Source of the DNA: Bacteroidota bacterium
GTDB taxonomy: Bacteria; Bacteroidota; Ignavibacteria; Kapaibacteriales; Kapaibacteriaceae
Assembly (NCBI GenBank): GCA_003488525.1
Contig: DNLG01000156.1
Location: 30,123 to 35,948, forward strand
Direction of reading: 5' to 3'
DNA length: 5,826 nucleotides
Shown: piece by piece, positions 1 to 5,826 of the stretch
Layout of the letters: the number at the start of each line of letters is the position of its first letter
How positions within the stretch are numbered: position 1 is the stretch's first letter
The notes under the pieces: generated by a model
Told to the model about the DNA's origin: nothing
Database searches by the model: none
What the model saw: the letters and a program-made list of their open reading frames with translations, nothing else
Made by a program: the position numbers and the translations under genes

Positions 1-1155
1 TCATCAAGTACATCGGTTTTTGGCACACTACCGGCTATTCCGTGGATCGTCTACCCCGAGCCATCAACCTATCATGCAGCTGAGCGGCCGATCCTTGTCA
101 TGCATCGGCCGATCGCCGGAGCGGATTCGAGTCGCGTTGAACTGCGATCGAAATTTCTTAACGGCAGTGTTGTTGCTACCCGTGGGATTGCCACCGGACG
201 CACAGCTCTTTTGGACGGGCTCCCGACGAATGAGGACCTTCTGGTGCGCGTTATCGGGATAGGACGATACGGTTCGTCCGTCTCTACGGTCCGCCGCATA
301 CAGGTAGTACCCAGAGCCCTCCTTCAACCGTTCGAGCTCGTGCAACCGCTTGCGTTCGATAAGATTCGCATTGGCAGTCAAGTCACCTATGAATGGCAAC
401 GGGTTGAGGGTGCGAAGGAGTACCATCTTCAGGCCACAACATCAACGGCATTCGACCGCCCCGATCTTGACACTGTCATCAGTGGCACGCAGGTGACCGC
501 CAAACTTCCACCGCAAGCCCCTTTCCTACAATGGCGTGTGCAGGCTCGCTCTGCTGCCGGTGTTGGAGATTGGTCAGATACCGTTCGTATCGCCTTGCGA
601 TATGATGTTCCAGAAGAGCTGTTGCCCATCGCACCGCCGTTTGGTCAGCGGGCCGTTCCGACCAGCGGGCAGTTCGAGATCGTTCGATCAGATACCGTCG
701 GCAGTGTCAGTATCGAAGCATCGACCGACCCCTACTTTGACGATAGTGTCTCAACCTTCGCGATCGCGGATGGTATTTCTACGTATGCTGGGCTGCCACA
801 AGGCCGGAACGTTTATTGGAGAGCCACAAAAAAAGTTAATAACAGCCTGAAACTTTTTGGCCCTTCATCGATTCTTGCGACCGACAACGCGGTGTCGGTA
901 CGTGGATTTGCGGATGACGACGATGTTTCCATTGCCTTCGACCGGAATACGATGTTCCTTACTTGCCGGTCCTTGTCGTCAGAAATCGAGTCAGTCGAGG
1001 CCTTCGACCTGCTCGGTAGGCGCATCGAAATAGATTCGGTCGATGGTCATTCGCAGTGGAAAATTACCCGCGCCGTTGCTGATCATACGATGTTGTTCGT
1101 TGTCGTTCGCCTCTCAGGTAGACCTCTTCCATTAGGGACAGTGGTCATCCGCTGA
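1..1155 (+). CDS. Secreted FnIII-like repeat protein with T9SS-type C-terminal domain (5' end outside window)
   Basis: The frame is open from base 1 to the TGA at 1153-1155, giving 384 visible residues. The first Met codon at 100 lies inside a continuous domain and is not the true start. Three beta-sandwich repeats of fibronectin-III character can be seen, at about residues 10-103, 107-200 and 205-294 of the visible part. The second is clearest: 'TYEWQRVEGAKEYHLQ', then a WRVQARSAAG segment followed by 'WSDT', the usual FnIII pattern of W-x-x-V-x-G-A-x-x-Y and W-R-V-x-A. Residues 298-384 resemble a T9SS type A sorting domain, with 'VEAFDLLGRRIEI' matching the conserved V-x-x-x-(D/N)-x-x-G-R-x-(V/I) strand. 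The usual opening Pro-Asn-Pro motif is absent. An acidic run (FADDDD) precedes this tail. The protein is probably exported and either surface-bound or released. Substrate or partner is unknown, and an N-terminal enzymatic domain upstream of the window cannot be excluded. Confidence 0.9.
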   Translation, partial: SSSTSVFGTLPAIPWIVYPEPSTYHAAERPILVMHRPIAGADSSRVELRSKFLNGSVVATRGIATGRTALLDGLPTNEDLLVRVIGIGRYGSSVSTVRRIQVVPRALLQPFELVQPLAFDKIRIGSQVTYEWQRVEGAKEYHLQATTSTAFDRPDLDTVISGTQVTAKLPPQAPFLQWRVQARSAAGVGDWSDTVRIALRYDVPEELLPIAPPFGQRAVPTSGQFEIVRSDTVGSVSIEASTDPYFDDSVSTFAIADGISTYAGLPQGRNVYWRATKKVNNSLKLFGPSSILATDNAVSVRGFADDDDVSIAFDRNTMFLTCRSLSSEIESVEAFDLLGRRIEIDSVDGHSQWKITRAVADHTMLFVVVRLSGRPLPLGTVVIR

Positions 1156-1230
1156 AGCACAACGGCACGGCGACGTTTCTGTACGGGTTGCAATCCAGAC
1201 CTGCATTTCGTACCTTTACGTCCGAAAACT

Positions 1231-1259
1231 TTGGCTGCTCAGTACGAGCGGCCTATAAT
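1231..1259 (+). promoter_or_regulatory. Sigma-70-like promoter of gene 2
   Basis: A perfect -10 hexamer TATAAT lies at 1254-1259. It is preceded, across a 17-base spacer, by TTGGCT at 1231-1236, which matches four of six bases of the TTGACA -35 box. Transcription would start near 1266, leaving a 5' leader of about 45 bases before the ATG at 1310. A TTTG at 1230-1233 would also serve as the Bacteroidota -33 element, but the -10 box is the general bacterial form rather than TAnnTTTG. The site sits in the gap between genes 1 and 2, so gene 2 probably has its own transcript. No terminator is visible after gene 1, so read-through is possible too. Confidence 0.6.
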
Positions 1260-1294
1260 GTACTGACTGACATTTAGGAATCACATCATTTCAC

Positions 1295-1301
1295 GAGGGA
1301 G
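1295..1301 (+). promoter_or_regulatory. Ribosome binding site of gene 2
   Basis: GAGGGAG lies 8 bases upstream of the ATG at 1310. This fixes the start there rather than at the later in-frame Met codons 18 and 19, which lie inside the signal-peptide core and would leave it without its basic N-terminus. Confidence 0.75.
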
Positions 1302-1309
1302 TCTCGGAC

Positions 1310-3985
1310 ATGCACCAACCTCTTCACCTTTTCGATCGGATACGAATCGTCGCTCTCGGGATGATGCTCGTGGTCGGTCTTTTTGCTGTGAATCAACCTA
1401 CCGCAAATGCGCAGTGCGTCTACGGGTGGGGTAGTCTTACCATTACGGCTCCTACGGCAGGATCCACGTGGCAGCAGAACACGACTCTGACCATTCGCTG
1501 GAATCAGGGGTACTACATAGCCGGTAACTACTCAATGACGTACCGCCTCGATTACTCGTCGAACAACGGAACAACCTGGAACCTGATCGCGGCGAATGTG
1601 GACGGGTATTCGACAAGTTACAACTGGCTCATTCCCACGACCGTTACGCCAACGACAACGTATCGAGTTCGTGTTTCCGAAGTGCCCGACTACTACAACT
1701 TCGGATGTGCATTCCAGTACCCCGGAGTTTCGGGAACATTTACCGTCATTAAAGGCTGTAATGTTCCTGCGATCCGCACTCAGCCTCAGAGCCAGACCGT
1801 GTGTACCGGTCAGTCAGCTACGATGAGCGTATCGACCGACATGGTCACGGGCACGTATGAGTGGTTCCGTGACGGTGTTTCACTTGGTGTGACTCGTTCT
1901 CCGTCATACACCATCGCATCGGTGACCCTTGCAAGTGCCGGGCTATACTCCGTGCTGCTGCGTGATGATTGTGACCCGGCGAACAAGTTCGCTCAATCTG
2001 CCACGGCTCGACTCACGGTCATTGAGGCACCTGCGGTGACCTCTAACCTTCCAGCTACGAGGGTGATTTGCGAAAGTTCCAATGACACGCTGCGTATTCG
2101 TGCTGTTGGCGCTAACCGGCGTTTCCAGTGGTTCAAGGATAACGTTGCCATCGCCGGAGCTACGGATTCGAACTATGTCATTAACAACGCACAGGCTGCC
2201 ACAACTGGAAAGTACTATTGCGTTGTGTCCGGTACCTGTAACCCACCTGCAACAAGTGCAACATGCGATCTGACGGTTGCCGCAAAGCCCCGTATCACGC
2301 GTGAGCCTATCGCCGTTACAGCCTGTCCGGGCAGTAGCGGAAATACGCTCAGTGTGCAGGCCACGGGTCTCAACCTGGCGTATCAGTGGTATCAGGACGG
2401 CAAACTCATTAACGGTGCCACGAGCTCAACGCTCACGTTCAATAACTACGACTATTCGATGAATGGTCAGTACTACTGCATGGTTCGTTCCGACATCCCG
2501 AATCCAAACAACTGTGTCATTTCAGCTCAGTCGAGAACAGTTCGTGTTTCGGGGTATCGCAATCCTATCATGGTTACGCAGCCGAAGAGTGCAACGGCGT
2601 GTGTTGCTGGCAATACGACGATTGTGTCCGAGTTCACGGGCACGGGGCTGAGTTATCAGTGGTTCAAGGACGGACAAGCCATCGCCAACGCGATCTCCAA
2701 TACACTTGTTCTGACGTCCATCAAGCCAAGTGACGCCGGACGCTACGTCGTCGTTGCCACGGGCACGTGCGATCTTCGCACGGTCAGCGATACGGTGAGC
2801 CTGACGGTTGCTACCCGGCCAAGCGTCACTACGCAGCCGCTTGGTGACACGCTTGAGACCGGCGAGCGTCTTGTTCTATCGATTGTCGCGACGGAAGCCG
2901 GAACAGTCCAGTGGTTCCGCAACGACGTCGCGATCAAGGACGCGAACACCACGACGTATTCTGTATCAAATGTTAAGAAGTCAGACGCCGGATTCTACAC
3001 GGCTCGCGTCACCAACTCGTGCGGTGCTGTCGTCTCAGCTGCTGCCAAGGTAGTTGTCAATGATCCGATCGTTCCGCGTCCAGCCATGGAGCTGTCTCAG
3101 ACGACGGTTGAATTCGGAGAGATCCCACAGGGCTACAACAAGACTGTCAATGTTGGCGCACTCATCAAGAACGTCGGCAATGCTCCTCTGACGATCACGG
3201 CTCTGAATGTTGCCCCATCGGACTTCACGATCAGCAACGTTCCTGCGGTTCCTTTCGATATCGCGCCCGGTGCTGATCAGTCGGTGACGTTTGTTGCGTC
3301 ACCGTCGCGTCTGGGCTCAGTGAACGGAACGCTGACCGTTCGCTCCAACGCTACGACAAATCCGCAGGCAACGGTGGCGCTGACGGCCAAGTATGTGCTC
3401 CGGTATACTGCTCCGGCATCACAGGACTTTGGTGTGACCGAAACCGGTAAGACCGTTGAAAAGTGCATGACGATCACCAATTCGTCGGCACAGGAGATTA
3501 CGATCGACCAGGCTTCGTTCCTCGGAGCCAATGCCAGCGACTTCAGCATCGTAACGACTCTTCCGCTGACCATCGCCGCTGGTGCAAGTGCGGAAGTCTG
3601 CGTAAAGTTTGCACCTGCCACTGTTGGCAAGCGCAGTGCTCAACTATCGCTGCGTTCGGCCAACGGCGGAAACTCAACGGTCGACCTGAGCGGAACTGCT
3701 GAAACACCGGGCGGTGTGATCGACGCTACGGAGGCTGGCATTATGGCCTTCCCGAACCCTGCTTCCGATGTTGTTGAGCTGCGCTTTGGTAAGTCCATGC
3801 CTGCCTTCAGCGTTGCCGTTGTGAACTCCACGGGCCGCACGGTAATGACGACGGCTTCCGACGGTCTTGAGGCCGGTGCCTCCCTGCGTCTCAATCTCGC
3901 CAGCGATGTTGCATCCGGCTCGTACACGCTTGTTGTTCGCTTCGGCGAATATGTGGCCAGCATGCCGCTGACGGTCGTCCGCTAA
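1310..3985 (+). CDS. T9SS-exported multi-domain adhesin-like protein: Kre9-like head, five Ig-like, two ASH-type domains, sorting tail
   Basis: Complete, 891 residues. Residues 1-34 are a Sec signal peptide (basic start, core IVALGMMLVVGLFAV, cleavage ANA^QC), leaving Gln at +1. Residues about 38-147 form a head like the Kre9/KNH (Ser-Thr-rich GPI-anchored) family: 'ITAPTAGSTW', 'LTIRW', 'YSSNNGTTW', then 'TYRVRVSE'. Five Ig-like domains follow at about 152-238, 241-323, 326-413, 418-500 and 503-584, each with the W-(F/Y) core strand (YEWFRDG, FQWFKDN, YQWYQDG, YQWFKDG, VQWFRND) and an AG-x-Y or G-x-Y-Y late strand. Residues 592-695 and 696-796 are two ASH/HYDIN-like (choice-of-anchor D) domains, with 'FGEIPQG', 'NVGNAPLTI', 'DFGVTETG' and 'CVKFAPATVG'. 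Residues 807-891 are a T9SS type A sorting domain: 'MAFPNPASD', then 'VAVVNSTGRTV', ending 'MPLTVVR'. The tail should direct export through the outer membrane, with tail removal and attachment or release. An adhesive or binding role is inferred from architecture; no catalytic motif is seen. It has its own promoter and terminator and is paralogous to the next gene. Confidence 0.97.
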   Translation: MHQPLHLFDRIRIVALGMMLVVGLFAVNQPTANAQCVYGWGSLTITAPTAGSTWQQNTTLTIRWNQGYYIAGNYSMTYRLDYSSNNGTTWNLIAANVDGYSTSYNWLIPTTVTPTTTYRVRVSEVPDYYNFGCAFQYPGVSGTFTVIKGCNVPAIRTQPQSQTVCTGQSATMSVSTDMVTGTYEWFRDGVSLGVTRSPSYTIASVTLASAGLYSVLLRDDCDPANKFAQSATARLTVIEAPAVTSNLPATRVICESSNDTLRIRAVGANRRFQWFKDNVAIAGATDSNYVINNAQAATTGKYYCVVSGTCNPPATSATCDLTVAAKPRITREPIAVTACPGSSGNTLSVQATGLNLAYQWYQDGKLINGATSSTLTFNNYDYSMNGQYYCMVRSDIPNPNNCVISAQSRTVRVSGYRNPIMVTQPKSATACVAGNTTIVSEFTGTGLSYQWFKDGQAIANAISNTLVLTSIKPSDAGRYVVVATGTCDLRTVSDTVSLTVATRPSVTTQPLGDTLETGERLVLSIVATEAGTVQWFRNDVAIKDANTTTYSVSNVKKSDAGFYTARVTNSCGAVVSAAAKVVVNDPIVPRPAMELSQTTVEFGEIPQGYNKTVNVGALIKNVGNAPLTITALNVAPSDFTISNVPAVPFDIAPGADQSVTFVASPSRLGSVNGTLTVRSNATTNPQATVALTAKYVLRYTAPASQDFGVTETGKTVEKCMTITNSSAQEITIDQASFLGANASDFSIVTTLPLTIAAGASAEVCVKFAPATVGKRSAQLSLRSANGGNSTVDLSGTAETPGGVIDATEAGIMAFPNPASDVVELRFGKSMPAFSVAVVNSTGRTVMTTASDGLEAGASLRLNLASDVASGSYTLVVRFGEYVASMPLTVVR
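1766..2950 (+). repeat. Ig-like domain array, copy 1 (paralogous to 4643-5826)
   Basis: Residues 153-547 of gene 2 (Ig1 to the first half of Ig5) align co-linearly with residues 146-540 of gene 3. Both stretches are 395 residues, with one insertion in Ig1 balanced by one deletion in Ig3. Hand-counted identities are about 44% for Ig1, 66% for Ig2, 70% for Ig3, 59% for Ig4 and 65% for the visible part of Ig5. Each domain matches its positional partner much better than its neighbours, so the array was built first and duplicated later. Counts are by eye and approximate. Confidence 0.9.
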
Positions 3986-4006
3986 TTCAAGTAGTCTCCG
4001 ACGATC

Positions 4007-4040
4007 AAAGGCCGTCCCGGTTTTCCGGGGCGGCCTTTTT
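4007..4040 (+). terminator. Strong rho-independent terminator after gene 2
   Basis: A 14-base-pair stem (arms 4007-4020 and 4025-4038, one G-U pair, otherwise fully matched) closes a TTTT loop. The right arm runs into five T residues ending at 4040. The left arm begins with AAA, so the hairpin is A-flanked and could work to some extent on the other strand, but no converging gene is present. It lies 21 bases after the stop of gene 2 and separates its transcript from gene 3. Confidence 0.95.
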
Positions 4041-4072
4041 CAGTTGTCGCTATCTGAAATGGGGGGATAACT

Positions 4073-4102
4073 TTGAGAAAGTACAGAGTAGAAGATTGTA
4101 TT
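4073..4102 (+). promoter_or_regulatory. Candidate promoter of gene 3
   Basis: TTGAGA at 4073-4078 matches five of six bases of the -35 consensus. It is followed after 18 bases by TGTATT at 4097-4102, four of six for the -10 box. It lies in a noticeably AT-rich stretch (about 4067-4140) between the terminator and gene 3, where a promoter is needed. Transcription from here would give a leader of nearly 100 bases. A competing site in the same stretch is the Bacteroidota-like pair TTTG (4109-4112) and TAAAGTTTG (4128-4136), but its spacing (15 bases) and its internal gap are off. The choice between them is uncertain. Confidence 0.3.
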
Positions 4103-4196
4103 CATGATTTTGTTATCGTTGCTATGTTAAAGTTTGAAAGTATGCGGTGTAGCCGCTCCTTTCCAGCATGGCAACTTCAATCATCTCTTCAACCAC

Positions 4197-4201
4197 AGGG
4201 A
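4197..4201 (+). promoter_or_regulatory. Ribosome binding site of gene 3
   Basis: AGGGA lies 6 bases before the ATG at 4208. That start gives a textbook signal peptide at once, which supports the choice. Confidence 0.7.
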
Positions 4202-4207
4202 CGATCT

Positions 4208-5826
4208 ATGATTTCACGACTACGCCGTTTTCTCCTGACAGCCTTGCTTATTGTCTGCAGCGCTGGAGCTGCGCTTTCGCAGGTTGACATTCGAATCAAC
4301 ACCACCAATGGTTCATACCCGTCGGAGATGGGCTGGCAGATCATCAACGCCTCGACCAATGCTGTTGTGTACTGCTGGCGTCCGTATTCGGGGACATTGC
4401 CAAACAACGTGACGGTCAATGTGCCGGCAGCCACCTACATCTTACGTGCATTCGATGCGTTCGGTGATACGTGGAACTCTGGTACGGTGACAATCACGGC
4501 TGTTGCTGCCGGTACGACACTTTTTTCCGGCTCGTACAATGGCCGGGAGAGGCAGACGAATACGTGCCCGGGGCCAACGGTACCGATAAATGCAGCGAAT
4601 CAGGACATTGCAAGATTCACGGTGACGGTGCCATGTATCGGACCAACGATCACCGCACAGCCCCCTCTGTCGCTTTCTGCCTGCACGGGCACGCAGCTGA
4701 CGATCAACGTCTCTAGCACCCTGACGAACGGTACGTGGGAATGGTTCCGTGACACGGTTTCGCTTGGTGTTCAGTCAACATCGACGCTTGTCGTTCCGAA
4801 CGCAACTCTTGCCTCGGCTGGTGTGTATCGTTGTGTTATGCGTGACAACTGCAATCCTCTGACGGCAGTCACTACATCCGGCTCATGCCGAGTTTCGATG
4901 ATCGCCGCGCCTCAGATCACAGTGAACCCGTCGGCGGCACGTACTGTCTGTGAGAACTCCAACGATACTCTTCGCGTGCGTGCAACCGGTGCCGGCCTGC
5001 GATTCCAATGGTTCAAGGATGGATCGGCCATTGCCGGTGCGACGGACTCAAATTACGTCGTCATCAATGCACAGGCGCCAGCAAATGGCCAGTACTGGTG
5101 TGTTGTCACGGGAACGTGCTTGCCGAGCGTCACCAGCACACAGACCACGCTCACGGTAGCCGCTAAGCCCCGTATCACGACTGAGCCAACAGGTATTGAC
5201 GTTTGTCCCGGAAGCAACAACACGATCTCCGTGTCAGCAACGGGTACAAATCTTGTGTATCAGTGGTTCAAGGATGGGAAGGCCATTGCCGGTCAGACGG
5301 CCCCGTCAATCTCCTTCAACAACTACGACTATTCGATGAACGGACAGTACTACTGCCTCGTCCGTTCAGAGATCCCAAACCCGAATAACTGCAATGTGTC
5401 GGTTCAGTCGCGCACTGTTCGTGTTTCCGGTTTCCGCGCTCCCGTTGTGGCGACGCAGCCAAAGAGCGTCGATGCCTGTGCGGGCACAAACACAACACTT
5501 GTGGCAACGTTCAACGGTACGGGCATGTCGTATCAGTGGTTCAAAGACGGACAGGCCATTGACGGACAGACTGCCAACGCTATCGTCATCAGTGCCACAA
5601 AGCCATCTGACGCTGGCCGCTACACGGTTCGTGCAACCGGAACCTGCGGGCTATTTGCCAACAGCGATACGGCCGTCGTGACGGTGCTGAGCCGCCCAAC
5701 GGTCACCAAGCAGCCAGAAGCCGCTACGCTCACATCCGGTGATCGCCTTTCTTTGAGCATCGAGGCCACAGACGTCCGGACGGTCCAGTGGTTCAAGAAC
5801 GAAGTGGCGATCAAGGACGCGAATAC
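4208..5826 (+). CDS. Exported adhesin-like protein: 'YPSE/GDxW' head plus Ig-like array, paralogue of gene 2 (3' end outside window)
   Basis: An ATG at 4208 opens a frame with no stop to the window end: 539 full codons plus two bases. Residues 1-24 are a Sec signal peptide (MISRLRRF, hydrophobic LLTALLIVCSAGAA, cleavage ALS^Q), again with Gln at +1. Residues about 26-143 form a head unlike that of gene 2, with 'GSYPSEMGWQI', 'VPAATYILRAFDAFGDTW' and later 'FTVTVPC'. This resembles the beta-sandwich modules with Y-P-S-E-x-x-W and D-x-(Y/F)-G-D-x-W motifs seen in secreted Bacteroidota proteins, and CUB-like modules more distantly. Ig-like domains lie at about 144-233, 236-317, 320-407, 411-493 and from 497 on, with core strands WEWFRD, FQWFKDG, YQWFKDG, YQWFKDG and VQWFKNE. 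The array is a positional match to gene 2. By analogy the missing end should carry ASH-type domains and a T9SS tail, but this is not visible. Binding or adhesion is inferred. The gene lies behind a terminator and so is probably transcribed separately. Confidence 0.95.
   Translation, partial: MISRLRRFLLTALLIVCSAGAALSQVDIRINTTNGSYPSEMGWQIINASTNAVVYCWRPYSGTLPNNVTVNVPAATYILRAFDAFGDTWNSGTVTITAVAAGTTLFSGSYNGRERQTNTCPGPTVPINAANQDIARFTVTVPCIGPTITAQPPLSLSACTGTQLTINVSSTLTNGTWEWFRDTVSLGVQSTSTLVVPNATLASAGVYRCVMRDNCNPLTAVTTSGSCRVSMIAAPQITVNPSAARTVCENSNDTLRVRATGAGLRFQWFKDGSAIAGATDSNYVVINAQAPANGQYWCVVTGTCLPSVTSTQTTLTVAAKPRITTEPTGIDVCPGSNNTISVSATGTNLVYQWFKDGKAIAGQTAPSISFNNYDYSMNGQYYCLVRSEIPNPNNCNVSVQSRTVRVSGFRAPVVATQPKSVDACAGTNTTLVATFNGTGMSYQWFKDGQAIDGQTANAIVISATKPSDAGRYTVRATGTCGLFANSDTAVVTVLSRPTVTKQPEAATLTSGDRLSLSIEATDVRTVQWFKNEVAIKDAN
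4643..5826 (+). repeat. Ig-like domain array, copy 2 (paralogous to 1766-2950)
   Basis: This is the second copy of the Ig array described at 1766-2950. The closest patch is in Ig3, where 14 residues (FNNYDYSMNGQYYC) are identical in both proteins. They are followed by VRS, a D/E exchange and IPNPNNC. Conservation also shows at the DNA level: a run of about 20 bases within 2443-2463 and 5320-5340 is unchanged. The copy continues past the window edge. Confidence 0.9.

Noticed and set aside
100..102. ATG at 100 as the start of gene 1
   Set aside because: The same frame is open to base 1 with domain-like sequence upstream, there is no signal peptide after this Met and no convincing ribosome binding site before it.
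64..426. Minus-strand open frame of 120 codons
   Set aside because: It lies wholly opposite gene 1, shows no domain pattern and has an arginine-rich shadow-like composition. The plus-strand frame has clear FnIII-like structure.
1400..1420. Lipoprotein box in gene 2 (Cys36 right after the signal peptide)
   Set aside because: The residues before the Cys (N-A-Q) do not fit a lipobox, whereas ANA^Q is a good signal peptidase I site, and the T9SS tail makes a lipoprotein unlikely.
3277..3630. Minus-strand open frame of 117 codons
   Set aside because: It is antisense to the ASH-type domains of gene 2, whose frame is fully supported. It has no recognisable motif or ribosome binding site context.
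3640..3963. Minus-strand open frame of 107 codons
   Set aside because: It is antisense to the T9SS tail of gene 2 and low in complexity, so it is a shadow of the coding strand.
4104..4130. Tiny leader frame MILLSLLC upstream of gene 3, a possible leucine attenuator
   Set aside because: It has no ribosome binding site and no following terminator-antiterminator pair, and such a frame is easily produced by chance in AT-rich DNA.
4144..4156. Small inverted repeat (GCGG/CCGC, five-base loop) in the gene 3 leader
   Set aside because: The four-base stem is too short to call an operator or a terminator.
4189..4434. Minus-strand frame covering the start of gene 3
   Set aside because: It overlaps the signal peptide and head domain of gene 3, which are strongly supported. 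No independent evidence was found for it.
1..5826. CRISPR array, tRNA, rRNA, insertion sequence or attachment site
   Set aside because: No direct-repeat/spacer pattern, cloverleaf, transposase-like frame or terminal inverted repeat was seen. The repetition present is protein-level Ig-domain homology.

Overview
The window holds three consecutive plus-strand genes for large exported proteins, in an organism that uses the type IX secretion system (T9SS). Genes 1 and 2 end in a C-terminal sorting-type domain of the Bacteroidota/Chlorobiota/Ignavibacteria/Kapabacteria kind. Genes 2 and 3 start with Sec signal peptides whose predicted mature proteins begin with Gln, as is common in that superphylum. 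Base composition appears moderate, somewhat above 50% GC. A clear -35/-10 promoter of the general bacterial type upstream of gene 2 fits the outer branches (Kapabacteria/Ignavibacteria-like) at least as well as classical Bacteroidota. The lineage is an inference; no marker gene is present.

Layout. Bases 1-1155 are the 3' end of a gene for a fibronectin-III-like, T9SS-tailed protein, open at the left edge. Bases 1156-1309 are a gap with a promoter and a ribosome binding site. Bases 1310-3985 are a complete 891-residue protein: signal peptide, Kre9/KNH-like head, five Ig-like domains, two ASH/HYDIN-type (choice-of-anchor D) domains and a canonical T9SS tail. Bases 3986-4207 hold a strong intrinsic terminator and an AT-rich leader with a weaker promoter candidate. 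From 4208 to the right edge runs a third gene, cut off by the window end, with a signal peptide, a different head domain of the 'YPSE...GDxW' type and then five Ig-like domains, the fifth incomplete.

The main observation is that genes 2 and 3 are tandem paralogues over their Ig arrays. They are co-linear domain by domain over 395 residues each, with roughly 44-70% identity per domain by hand count. Their N-terminal head domains are unrelated. This looks like duplication of a finished array with exchange of the presumed binding head, giving a small family of cell-surface or secreted adhesin-like proteins on one scaffold. No enzyme, RNA gene, mobile element or CRISPR array was found, and no catalytic function can be assigned.
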